Source: Topomyia yanbarensis (Eukaryota; Arthropoda; Insecta; Diptera; Culicidae). From it: a stretch of 64,000 nt of DNA. Location: assembly GCF_030247195.1 (NCBI RefSeq), contig NC_080672.1, positions 374,332,166 to 374,396,165 on the forward strand, in the 5' to 3' direction. This document shows positions 10,823 to 22,039 of the stretch, piece by piece; the first letter of the stretch is position 1; each line of letters opens with the position of its first letter. The notes beneath the pieces were generated by a model. The model saw nothing but the letters and a program-made list of their open reading frames with translations, ran no database searches and was not told where the DNA came from. A program made the position numbers and the translations under genes.

Positions 10823-13800
10823 CTCTTCATCCAAGGTATCAATAGACCCTAACGGCGCCCTTCCGACCGTGTCTGCCGCCATAGCCGTCTTCAGCAGCTG
10901 CTCCTCGCATGTCAACGCACCCCGTGCCATCGTGGCGCTGTTGGTCCGGTGAATATCACTACTGAAAACCCTGTACCCGTCATCGTCTCTCACGTCGTCC
11001 ATCCCGTCATCGCAGTTGTTTAGTCTAGTACCGGTGTCGGAAACGTGCTTTCTTAGTACCACCTCCTCCTCAACAATCTCCTCCCGTTGGTTACGTCCGT
11101 CTTTGACTAGTCGATGTTCCTCGTCGTCCTGCAAAACCGAGATATCATTGTCTTCATCCATGGAACCGGACCGATTAAAACCACCACCACAGGCAGGACT
11201 ATGGAACAAAGAACGTCGCAGCTTGCTGCTGGTATAGTTTGATTGTGTTTCAGTAGATGTGTTTAAACGTGAAGGGGAAGGTGGTTCAGCGTTAAGCTTC
11301 TTCACGCTAACTGGTTCCAACTGGCATCTTTGATGATCATCCCCGAAGCTACTGACCGATTTGGTTTTGATCAGATTCTTGGGGGTTTTGTTGACAGTGG
11401 CATACACTACATTTGGGTTATTGCCGATTATGTAGCGATTGCTGGACTCACCACTGATGAACTCATTGATGACGGTTTTGTTGTTCTTCGGGGAGATTTC
11501 TTGATAGATTGGTTCATGGTGTAAATCAGCAGAAACTAGTACTTCATGCCGATCGGGACGATCAAGAAACTCACTGCTGGTGGAGACATGTCTATTTCTT
11601 AGTATGGAGCAGTTGGCAGGTTTTGCGTATCTCGCCATATATATTTTACTGAAGTCAAGATCTTGGGATTTTTTTCGTCGCTCAACCTCTACCGCTTGAC
11701 GGACGTTGTTCAAGAAATCACTCATCTGGGCAACATTATCCAGATTTAGGTCGTCGTAGGATTGGAAGTCACCATATTGTCTTGGAGAAGCAGCCATTGG
11801 ACACCGTTTCGAATCATTGCTCGATTTGAACAGCTTCTTTGGAGAAATTTTTAGATTCTTCAGGGTCTTAAAAAATTTAATTTCATGAGACTTTTGTTTT
11901 TTTCGGTCCTCATCAAAGTCGTCTTCAGATACAATTTCCGGCCCAGAAAAATTGAGTACGGTTCGTGCTGGAAGTCTAGGACGACAAGCATCATTACCGG
12001 TCGCCATCCTAGCGGGAGCAGAATTCGTCGTCCCCACCAGGTTGTTTCGTACCATTCCGGCCTGCTTTGGACAGGACCCGCAGCGCAGATGATCCGGTGT
12101 GTAACCCAGGTGTTTATGCAGCTGTTTTTTAATCGAGTTTTCTTTGTTCAGATTTGAACCGAGCTCACACTTTTTCGGAGTCTCAAAATGTTCCCTCTCT
12201 TTGGGTTTCTTTTTCAGGGCCTGCAGGTGTATTTTCTTTTTGGATGCTTCAAAAAACGATTTAGTTCTTCGTACAGCTGCCTTTCGGAAAGATTTTTTCT
12301 CCGATTTCCCATTGCACTTTTTACAGATTGAAGCTTCTTCCCTGTCCGGTTCATGGTCACTTCGTCTACCATCATCTAAAAAATGTCTCTGCTCTGCCTT
12401 CTTTTCTCGTTCCAAGATATCGCCTGTTGTCCGCCGTCTTCGATCCGGACTTTTTCGCACTCTTCCAGTTCGTTCAGATTGCAGAAATAATTCAATTCTT
12501 TCGTCCCGCTGCGGGCGTCTTTTGTGAGGAGTGCTCTTGATTTTGGAGTCGGCAACGAATCGTTCAAATTCTAAGTTTGACGACAACTTACATTGCACGG
12601 TATCGGAGGGGCAGTCCACCGTGTCGATGTCTAGTTTGGGCCCTGCTGGATGCGCCACGTGATGACAACACGAGTGCGACTGTGGTGCGGCTTGCGAATG
12701 GGTTGATTTGATCAGACGCTTTCGATTGTCGTCATCTGAATAGTGCAGCATACTGTAGATGTGCGGAGGGATCGAGGCATCATTTGTTCGTTCTTTCGGA
12801 ACAGTCCATCCGATATCGTGACTTTTCTTTTTCTTGTCGAACTTCCACCCAACCAAGTCTGGATCCGAATCCAGGTCTTGCAGCATGGGACAACTCGGCT
12901 TTCGTCGTGTTTGTTTATCTGAATTGGATTCTGCTTGTGTGACCCAGCCGATCTTAGAGCCGTTGCGTGATGATGCAAAAGTTCGTGGTGGTTTTTTCGG
13001 ACCATTGGCATAGTTCGAAGTTGAAGAGTCGGAGAGACCTTCCGATTTACTAGACTTGGGTTTGTCAAGCTTTTTCATGCGTCTAGCCATAAGTCGCCCG
13101 ATTGGTCTCCCGGAGTATCGTGGTTTACCTTCCAACTTTCCAAAGGACAATGAGGAATCGAACGATTCATCACCTGCCGATGAAGCTTGCAAAGCTGAAT
13201 CGCTTAACACTTCAATTGGTGTTTCAACTGCCGTTTTGCGGTTGATACCGTACAATCGATCGAAGTGAATGGTCGAATCGAGTATTTCATTGCAGAAATT
13301 GTCGTCGATTATTTTTTGCCGATTGAAGATCGAATTATCCAACTTTTTCTTCTCTTTTTTCTGCTTTTGTTTCTTCTCATCGGCACGTTTCTTGCGATGA
13401 TCCTTGATTTTCGCCTTATTTAGTATAACTGTCGAGGTAATTTGCATATCCTGTGTCATTTCTTGAACGATGTTGATCATTGGTTCGCTTTCATCGTCGA
13501 TTATTTCCCGATTGACCTTGGAACTCTGACTTGAATGTTCCCTCTGTTCTTCAAAAATTTCTTCCGCGTTATCAGAGCTATCATTGTAACAAGAATTCGA
13601 TGATTCCACACAATCACCACACTCTAAAAATTCTTGACTCTCTGCGGTTTGAAAATGACGATTATCACACAATGAATGATCGCTGGAAACTTCCGCTGTG
13701 TCTGCCGTTGGCCCACGGTTATCTTCCCGACGTTGCCCATCCATTTCACACTCCGTTGATTCTTCTTCACCACTGGTCACATTTGGTCGGATATCTTCAT

Positions 13801-14442
13801 CCGTCAAACATTCTGGAACTTGCACCTGCACAGCCTTCATTATAGGACTCGTTCTCAACGGTCTAGTATCACAATTGTCCGCAGTCTTGTTGATTATATT
13901 AATCGTAATTGTAGCAGCCCCGGCCGTCACCTTGTGACTTTCCCCGGTTCCCACCACCTCCGGCTCTGTTTTACCAAAATTATCCACACTCATAACGTCC
14001 CGACTCCCGTCGCTAAAAGCGGAACTACTTCGCACGCTCGCTAAACTACTACAGCTCATACTAGGCGTTTCGTAATCACTCGTTTCAGTGTCATCTATCG
14101 GGCCGCCGCCTCGGCCACCCTTCCCCTGTGATTCATACTTGGCCACCATCATCATGACCCGACTGTCGTTGTAATTGTTGTTCCGATCCCGCCCCAGCTT
14201 CACCAGCTCCAGAAAACTGGCGGCACCGTCAACTTCATCAATGTGTTTGATCTGTGTTTGAAGTGTTGGTTTTGTGTTGTGTTCGGAACAATCCACTTGT
14301 TCTCTGGATACCTTTACTACTTCCGCCGATTGCGTTAGCTCGTCAAGTGGATCTTCCCGCGCTGTGTGCTGCCACTGTTGCTGATCCTCATCACAAATGC
14401 CGCTACCATCACTAGAGCTATCACTATCGTTGTTGCTGGATT
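10823..14442 (-). CDS. Long internal exon of a host gene, unrecognised low-complexity protein
   Basis: I do not recognise the protein. The exon is bounded by a consensus acceptor (TTTTGTTTCCACTTACAG) and a donor (GAG|GTGAGT), and encodes about 1,207 residues with no stop. The upstream 27 residues of the open frame are intron read-through, so the ATG at 14524 is probably not the start. Counting from that ATG: a Ser/Asp/Glu-rich N-terminal part (to about 360), a Lys/Arg/Glu-rich stretch that could be a nuclear signal or helix (370-397), three GW-containing phrases (IGWVTQ, VGWKFD, IGWTVP), two CxxC pairs (CKKC, CGSC) and two tyrosine motifs (IYQEI, VVYATV) of SH2-ligand type. No folded enzymatic domain is visible. 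It is probably the disordered part of a scaffold or adaptor; other exons must lie outside the window. Function is inference. Confidence 0.8.
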
Positions 14443-14460
14443 CTGTAAGTGGAAACAAAA
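14443..14460 (-). other. 3' splice acceptor before the long exon
   Basis: The minus strand reads TTTTGTTTCCACTTACAG, a pyrimidine-rich tract with CAG. The exon begins with the last two bases of a codon, so the upstream intron is phase 1. Confidence 0.8.
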
Positions 14461-15501
14461 TAGATAGGGTGAGATGAAGCCATATGAACGTGTATATATT
14501 TGGAATGAAGCGTAATTTGAACACTCGAAAAATTACTATAATTTACGATAAAAGGGCAAGCAATTGAAATTTGTACCCTTGGCGTCTGCCATTGGAGAAG
14601 GCACATCAAAAAATGACGATGAAACCCCTTTAGCCAACAGCTCGAAATCACAGACTGGTTGAGAGGGCGCACGAGCGTAGGATAAAAACGTGCGCCAATA
14701 TTTTTGCGGTTTCTGATCTGGTTGGCGGCTGCCACACGCCTTTGCACAAACTGACTGCAACGACGCGTTCGGGGGGATTCAGTTCATATTGAGTGGGAAA
14801 CCGTAGAAAATGCGACGGAGAAACTGTTTCCAATGACGAGATTGCCCTGATATTATTGCCGGGTTTTCCTACACAGTAAGTTTCCACTTCGCGCTGGCGG
14901 AAGAATTCAGTCGATTGCGTATCGTGTTGCCAGATATCCGCGCGATTAGCTAAGAACTTGCGGTTGGTTATTGACTGATTCAGTTTGACTTATCAGGAGA
15001 GTCGTGATAGTCGAAGCGACCTTGTGTCTCTCGATTGAGAAATGTTGGCACTTTGGATATTTTTGGTTTTTGAATAGGCTACGAAGAATAGTGCAATCTA
15101 ATTTATTGTAAACAAATTTATTAGGCCAATTTTTTTCTTGAACTGAAAATTCTAAAATCAAAACTCGTATCAGATTTGAACCCAAAAATGTCAAAAATGA
15201 AAAAGGGTAGAAAATTTTAAATAAATTATAAGAAAACAAAAACCGATCTGAACCCAAAAATCAAAACATGAGAAACCTAACCAAAATTTATAATACGGAG
15301 AAAACCGACTCAAACTTCGAGCCCAAAGTAAAACCAAAAAATGGAGTAAGTCACTCCCGCCAGACTACTTTTCTGTACGCGCGATCACAGGTACAGATAG
15401 CCTGCTAAACCAGATATATCTGAGCCAAACTTTAACCGTTTCATATGCTTGGTAATATGTTATTGAAATACGCTATTGCAAAAATGTGTCAAGTTCACAA
15501 A
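14461..15501. other. Unassigned sequence upstream of the exon, probably intron
   Basis: No further exon of the minus-strand gene is recognisable. Short frames have no domain and no splice-bounded continuity with the exon. No terminal repeats were found. Confidence 0.4.
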
Positions 15502-15751
15502 TGGTCGGTGTTAGGTCAGACCGGACTAAGTAACAGTGCATTGATTTCGAGAAAAACGCGTTTAAAGTTTGAATCGCAGCATCCTTTACATTATAATTGG
15601 AAAATAATTTTTACCATAATTCTTGTTTATTGTTTCATATTTCAAATCTGGTAAAGGTGGCATGTAGATGAAGAAATTCTTTATCCAGTGCAATCATTAA
15701 CTCATTTTTTGATGTTTTGCGACTTGGTCCGGTCTGACTTAACACCGACCA
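15502..15751. mobile_element. MITE, 250 bp, about 28-bp inverted ends
   Basis: The left end begins TGGTCGGTGTTAGGTCAGAC and continues CGGACTAAG. The right end is its reverse complement with two differences. No reading frame of note. The target duplication is not clear, so the superfamily is left open. Confidence 0.8.
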
Positions 15752-16599
15752 AATGTTAATCGTAACACTCTTTTAAACTTCAAACCAAGGGTTTTTTCGA
15801 TTCCTCAGAACTATAACAAGCGACATACGTATTTTTTCGATATTTTGGCAGATCGCAACACCGATGGAACACTTTTTAATTGAAAAAGACTGAAAATGTG
15901 TTAATAATCGACACAAAATTGCTTTTTACGAGAGTTGTCCTACTGGAGCTGTGGAGTGCTTGGGTCTTGGAAGGGCTCCCCCCCCCAGAATCACTCACTA
16001 CAATTGCAGGTGAAACGGGAAATGTCACCCACCTAAACACTGTCTAAGGCCAATTGCAGTGGGCCGTGATTCTGAAGGTGATATTCATTGTACGGTTCAG
16101 ATAAGTGCGGGCGTAGAAACTTCACGATCGTGTGTATCATCGCAAAGGGCTCGAGTGTTTGTACGTTAACATGTTCGATCGCGTGTACGTGTGTATGCCG
16201 CGTGTGCTAGCGTATGTGTAACTTCGCGTGTATAAATTCTTTTTTATAATCGTGTGCTCTTTCGCACATTCGCGTGTGTTCTAGGATGATCGCGCGCGGA
16301 GCGTGAATCTGATATTTAATTTTCGGTCTACGGCTCAGATGCTAGATGAAAGTGAGATCTTCCATATCAATATAGCTTCCGATCATGTCGCCATGTTGTC
16401 TAGTGGATATGAGCGTTATTTTGATTGGTACAACTGAATGTAGGAAGCTAAGTTGCTAGGACGTAGCGTAATGATTTTCGGAAGTGACTGATTCATGATC
16501 GCGTGAACACGGGCGTTTGTGGGTTCGCGTCTAAGACCGCGCTTATAGCTTCGTACGTACTAAAATGTTCACCTTATCCCCGGGATGTTATCAAGTTTG

Positions 16600-16700
16600 T
16601 TGCTTTGTTTTCATCACCGCTAGCAAATTTGGTATGGACGGTCATCGATTTTTTTCGGTGAAAATTTTCACCGAAAAAAATCGATGACCGTCCATACCAA
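16600..16700. mobile_element. 101-bp insertion carrying a perfect 76-bp palindrome
   Basis: Inside a composite-repeat unit, the 15-bp word ATGTTATCAAGTTTG occurs at 16585-16599 and 16701-16715. Related units show no insertion here, so this looks like a target duplication. The insert ends in a palindrome of two 38-bp arms (16627-16664 and 16665-16702) with no spacer and no mismatch. The last two bases of the right arm are shared with the duplicate. Confidence 0.75.
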
Positions 16701-16984
16701 ATGTTATCAAGTTTGCACGATCGCGGGCCTAGGTGTGCGTGGATGATCGCGAAAGGCTTAAGCGTTTCGTATGTTAACGTATTTGTCTCGTGTGCTCGCG
16801 TGTATGTGACTTCGCGTATATAAATTCGATTTTGTAGCCGCTAACGATTATTCACGTATTCCCGTGTGATCTTGGATCGTCACACGGACCGTCATGTTGA
16901 TATGAAATTTTTGGTGTACGGTTCAGCTTCTGACCCCATATAACTAGAATAACTTTTTTGTCACAATGAAACGTGTTGTTTAGT

Positions 16985-17790
16985 CCTGCTGTTAGGAGTC
17001 TAAGGTTACATCTGAGAGTTTCATTTTAAGCTTATAACTTCTATAACGCATAATCATCTTTTTGTTTCACTTGTTTCATTTCTGTCACTCATCAATTGAA
17101 CGAAAATAACCATTCTGCCACGCTCCAATCTATTTATACTTAAATACTAGAACTAGGAAATAATCACATACATTTTTTTCTCGAAATAATCTTCTAAGGA
17201 CAATGAAAATTTAAAGCACAGGTGCATGCTAATGCTGATTTTATTTTTGGATGGCGGTCACTCTAGGTTCGCTCTGAACTGTCATTTTAATATGGCTTTT
17301 GTAAATATTAGAGCGAGCCTAGAGCGACTCGGAACTAAAACCGATGTCAGCATTCGTTTAGAGGAGAGCGAGTAAAGGCGCTATAACCTAGGTTTAATGA
17401 GCCAGGGCAAGGTGTAAATACCTCTGTCCCATCCCGAAGGACCAAAGGAGTGACATTAACCTTCTTAGCAAAGTCACTCCCAACGTTTTATCCTAACCCT
17501 CTATAAACTGAAACGGTCGGTACGGTTGTCCTCGTTTCTTCCTCATTCAAGTTTCAAAACGATTCGTTGGTTGAATTGTTCATTAAATGAATAACTCAAT
17601 TGCCGTATAATATTGAAACATCTTCAAGCCCAACTCTGCACAGTAGGCCTGGCCGTTTTAATATTTGCAACATATTGTAATATGCTTCAAATATTAATGT
17701 TGACAAGAAAAACACTAAAGAATATCTGCAGTGTTTTCCAGGATGCTTTTCAATACTAGCTGTGTAAGGGTTAGAATAGAATAGAATAGA
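16985..17790 (+). mobile_element. Retroposon-like insertion with 22-bp target duplication and AGAAT tail
   Basis: An identical 22-bp word beginning ACAATGAAACGTG occurs at 16963-16984 and 17791-17812. The composite-repeat unit is interrupted exactly between them. The insert ends in TTAGAATAGAATAGAATAGA, a short pentanucleotide tail. A long variable duplication plus a simple-repeat 3' tail indicates target-primed reverse transcription. The 806-bp body has no coding frame and is probably a truncated LINE 3' region or a SINE. Confidence 0.75.
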
Positions 17791-18853
17791 ACAATGAAAC
17801 GTGTTGTTTAGTGGATATGAGCGTTATTTTTTGTTTGGTTCACCTGAAGGCATTGGACCTTTGCTACTAGGACCAAGGGTAGTACCTTCCTAACATAACC
17901 GATTCATGATCGCGGGAACACGGGCGTTCGGAGGTTCACTCCTGAGATCTCGTTTGTGAATTCATAAGCACTAAAACGTTCACTTAATCACCAGGGTGTT
18001 ATCCTGTTTGCGAGATCGCAGGCAAAAATGTGCGTAGCGCATGATCGCGAGGGACGCGAGCGTTTGCATCTTAACGTTTTTGGCGCGCGTGCATGTATGT
18101 AACTTTGGATGTATACATTATTTTTTATAACCGTGTGGCCATTCGCATATTCGCTTATTCTTGAATAACCGCGCGCGGACCGAGAATACTTTATTTTTAG
18201 TGCATGGATCAGATCCTAGAAGAGAGTAAGTTTCCCCATTTCACAAGAGTTCCCATTCAAGTCGTCATGGAACGTGTTGTCTAGTGAATATGAGCGTCAT
18301 TTTTTATTGGTCCAACCAAAGGCGTGAGTCTGGGCTTCCAGGGTCGAGATTTCCGAAAGTAACCGATTCATGATCGCGCAAGCGGTGTACTTTTGTAATG
18401 AGGGAGATTGTGAGTGTATATGAGAGAATATGTAATTTTATTGTGTTAATAAGTGTTACTATGAAACTAATTTAAGATATAGCTATAAAAAGAAAAATAA
18501 AGAAAAAAGGAAAGAAATTTAGGGGGGCGTCCTGTGTAGTGGGTAAAAAAATCGACTTCTTTTTTATCAGCCTAATTGTTAGTATTGAACCCCTAGAATA
18601 GTCTCCCGCAATCTCGGTGGCCACGTTGAACTTCTTTTATTTTAAACAGCCATGCATTCCTCGTGCGTGTTTGCTACACGCACGATTTCAATCGATCGGC
18701 AACAATTTTTGAAAAACTGACAGCGATAAAAATACAGTGTAAGCAATACACTCTAAATTAATTCTACACAAATTTTCAATAGAAAATACCCAATGGGTTA
18801 TTTTCTGCAAGCGTTTTTCCGTTATGCAATTTGATGTGGAACACCCTTTAAAG

Positions 18854-19177
18854 CAGTGGTTTTGAACCGGGGGTGAATTCACCCTCAGGGGTAAATGAGA
18901 CTATTGAAGGGGGTGAATTATGCGGGACAGATTTTAACTTGATATCCTAACATTCCGTTCGGATATTTGTCTTTATATATTGTTTCACTGTGTCAAGACT
19001 TGAGATGCTTACTGAGAGTGTTCAGAAACAGGTTTCTGATTGTAGAATTATGGTTTCCATCGCATTGAAAATCATTTTTTCTGACAGGGGATGGTAAACA
19101 ATTTTCAGAAAGGGGTACATCATTGGAATCAATATTCGGAAAGGGGTGCATGGCACAAAAAAAGTTGAAAACCACTG
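18854..19177. mobile_element. hAT MITE, 324 bp, perfect 8-bp target duplication
   Basis: CTTTAAAG flanks both sides (18846-18853 and 19178-19185). Ends are CAGTGGTTTTGAACC and the complement CAGTGGTTTTCAACTT, the classic CAGTGGTT-type hAT terminus. It splits the GGGGGGCGTC element and is younger than it. Non-coding. Confidence 0.9.
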
Positions 19178-19555
19178 CTTTAAAGCGTTTTTCTCGAAAA
19201 CGCGTTTTTCAAATTGGCGAACACGGAAACTCAAAAACTAATCAATGAATTGACTTGATTTTTTATGAGAATGCACAATATGTGTAGTAGACCTCTCCAC
19301 ATTTTGAAAAAGTTATGAAATATACATGAGTCAGCTCAAATTTTTGTTCTAGGTGTGAATTTAAGAACTTTCGCCAAAAATGGCCTCATTTGGACATGAT
19401 TTAGAGGTGTCTCCAACCAAAAATCGTGTTTTTGCTATGTTTCCATAGTAACATCACTTACACTCTGATTTAATAGGCCCTACATGCCCACATATCATCA
19501 AAGGTTATTCCTTACACATATCTTAACATGTTTTAACAGGTGAACATAGCTCTAA

Positions 19556-19692
19556 TCGCAATAGAAAATTTGTTACCTGGTTTTTTATATAGAGAAGAAT
19601 ACCAAAACCAAGAAAAAATTCTACTAATTTTCCTTGGTTTTGATATACTTTTCTATATGAAAATCCAGTTAACAAATTTTCTATTCTAATTG
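19556..19692. repeat. Imperfect hairpin, about 68-bp arms
   Basis: The arm with AATAGAAAATTTGTTACCTG and ACCAAAACCAAGAAAA faces a near-complementary arm with TTTTCCTTGGTTTTGAT and CAGTTAACAAATTTTCTATT. The centre is near 19623. It may be an internal stem of the surrounding TIR element. Confidence 0.7.
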
Positions 19693-20215
19693 TGTAGCCT
19701 TTCGATGAACCACAGAAAACTGAATAAGAACTTTTTTCTTCCTATTGTTTCGAAAAAAGTGAGCGAATTTTACAAGTAAAATATGAGATTTTTCGATTTT
19801 CATGAAGTCCTTTTCCGAAACTCGAAATTCTTTCTATTTTTTTTTTGTTTCATCGGGTTACTACAAGTCTAAGCTTTACAAATCTTATTGAATTTCATGT
19901 GTCAGGCAATTTTATAAAGAAAGCTCGTATGTGACAATATTTTTTTCGTTTACAATGAATGTATAAATTAATCTTTACATTACAAAAAAAGATCCATTGT
20001 TGCCTTGCCTTCAAAATCGTAAAACAAAAAAACTTTGGGTTTGAGCACTTTACACCAGACGCCCCCCTTAATGCGGCTGACCAATATTAGTATTTCTTAT
20101 GCAAAAAAGACCAGAGAATCGATTGAAGATAATTAGAATAATGTCACGAAACGCATAACCCATTTTACCCCAATTCTTCGCACAATAAATGTCTGAGGTT
20201 AATCCTGGTTTTATA

Positions 20216-22037
20216 CATCCAGGTTTTTTAACGCGCGGGATACGCATCACGTAAAAAAACCGCGCTTATTTGAAAATCCGCATAAAAAAACCTCAACAAA
20301 TATTTTTTGGATTTTTTTGCACGGATTTCGCAAAAAGGTCCTTTTGAATGCAAGACGGATGCGACGGAAAAAAACAAATTAAGTCCTTAGAAATGTAAAG
20401 AACTTAGAAGAATTTTGGCAGTTTTTTTGCGCGAATTTCGCAATTAGGTAACACGGTTTTTGCAAAAATATTAAATGCAAAAGACTTATGGCCGATTTCT
20501 TCATTCTTAACTTTTAAAACAGGTTCATCAGTACGTTTAAAACTGGCTTAAGCGCTAAGCGAGGGTGAAGAAATCGGCCCTTAGAAGATTTTTGAAAAGA
20601 TGGAAGAGACGGCTCTGGAAGACTGGCACGCTCCTCAACAATATGGTTATTTGCGGAATGGACTTGACGAGTAGGTGCCAGAAATTGATTCTTGACACAA
20701 TTTTGAAATCCATTATAGCGACTTCCGGTTTAGCGAACTTTGCTATAACCCAATCAATAAGGGTATTTTCCGAATGAAATTGACGAGTAGGTGCCAGAAA
20801 TTTATGCTTGACGCCATTTTGAAATCCATGATGACGACTACCGGTTTAACGAAATTCGCTACAATCCAATCAATATGAGTATTTTCGCAATGGTCTTGAC
20901 GAAAAGCTGCAAGAAATTTCAGTTTGACGCCATATTGAAATCCAAGATGGCGAATTCCGGTTTAGCGAAATTCTCTATAACCCAATCAATATGGGTATTT
21001 TCGGAATGGTCCTGACGAGTAGGAGACAAAGGTCGATGTTTGACGCTACGTTGAAGTCCAAAATTGCGACTTCCAGGTTAGCTACATTCGTCTTAACCCA
21101 GCAAATATGGGTATTTTTGGAATGGTCTTGACAAGTAGGTTCCAAAAATGGATTTTTGATGCCATTTTGAAATCCAAGATGGCGAGTTCCGGTTTAGCGA
21201 AATTCGCTATAACCTAATCAATATGGGTATTTTTGGAAATTGAAGTTGTACATAGTATACATAGTCTTAATTAAACAGTTTTACTTGGATTTTAGCAATG
21301 TGTTTAATTTGAATCAATTCAAACCCCCACTCACACCACATCCTTCTCTTTCGCCTCTCACTTCCATTCTCACCGTACTCTGAATGAACACAAAAAATTA
21401 TTTTGCATTTCGCTGGCTTATGATTAGATCCTATATTCGAGGAAGTATTGGATGATCTCCCAGATTTTTCATGCGGGAATTTCAGTGAACCGGTAATCGC
21501 CATCTAGAATTACAAAATGACGTCAAACATCGACGAATAGTCAAGACTATTCCGAAAATACCCATATTGATTGAGTTGTAGGTTATTTCTTGAAGCCGGA
21601 GTTACCATCTTGGATTACAAAATGGCGTCAAAAATCAATTTCATACACCTACTCGTCTAGACCATTCTGAAAGTACCCATATTGATTGGTTTGGAGCGAA
21701 TTTCGCTAGACCAGAAGTCGCCATCTTGAATTTCAAAATGGCGTCAAAATCAGTTTCTGGCAGCTACTCGACAAGACCTTTCCGAAAATACCCATATTGT
21801 TCAGGTGCGGGCCGTAAGGAGTCTTCCAGACCGGTCTCTACCATCTTTCCGAAAATCTTCTATGTCTTTTGCATTCAAAAGGACTTAGAATATTTTTGTC
21901 TTTTGTTGAGTTTTTTTAACGCGGATTTTCGAATTAACTCGTTTTTTACGCGGATTTTCGAATTAACGCGGATTTTCCAATAAAAGAAGTTTTTTTACGC
22001 GCAATCCGCGTAAAAAACCTCGTAAAAAACCTGAGTG
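20216..22037. mobile_element. Foldback-like TIR element with inverted 117-bp tandem arrays
   Basis: TA (20214-20215, 22038-22039) flanks ends CATCCAGGTTTTTTA and CACTCAGGTTTTTTA (complement of the right end). The arms stay related for hundreds of bases, including ACGCGGATTTTCG-like and TTTTGAATGCAA words. Inside the left arm is an array of about five units of 116-118 bp (landmark GGGTATTTTCGGAATGG, 20642-21240). Inside the right arm are about 2.5 inverted units (21500-21800). No transposase frame is visible. Carries a nested MITE. Confidence 0.75.
20489..20580. mobile_element. PIF/Harbinger-like MITE, 92 bp, TTA duplication
   Basis: TTA at 20486-20488 and 20581-20583. Ends TGGCCGATTTCTTC and the complement GGGCCGATTTCTTC. 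The opposite arm of the host foldback element has the related site without the insert (AAAAGACATAGAAGATTTTC as complement, near 21860), which serves as an empty site. Same family as the split copy at 2141-4182. Confidence 0.85.
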
Positions 22038-22039
22038 TA

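Larger units (their letters stand above)
15930..18520 (+). repeat. Composite GATCGCG-rich repeat, copy A
   Basis: A head segment (GAATCACTCACTACAATTGC, about 15992), about three internal units of 0.46-0.48 kb and an AT-rich tail (TAATTTAAGATATAG near 18470) occur in the same order as in copy B at 32690-34700. Unit landmarks are GATTCATGATCGCG (16488, 17901, 18364 approximately), GTTGTCTAGTGGATATGAGCG and CGTGTATGTAACTTCGCGTG. Once the two insertions (16600-16700, 16985-17790) are removed, the unit spacing becomes regular. No protein is encoded and I cannot place it in a TE class. Confidence 0.75.
18522..20068. mobile_element. TIR element with GGGGGGCGTC ends, mariner-related
   Basis: Inverted ends GGGGGGCGTCCTGTGT (left) and GGGGGGCGTCTGGTGT (complement of the right) are flanked by TA (18520-18521 and 20069-20070). 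The segment at about 18690-18850 is, on the minus strand, similar to the DNA just upstream of the mariner-type transposase relic at 61430-61556 (shared GCAGAAAATAACC, ATTTTTATCGCTGTC). It is likely a non-autonomous relative of that transposon. It contains a hAT MITE and a long hairpin. Confidence 0.7.

Noticed and set aside
14443..14524. Signal peptide at the start of the long minus-strand frame
   Set aside because: The hydrophobic first 27 residues lie upstream of a strong splice acceptor and are intron read-through.
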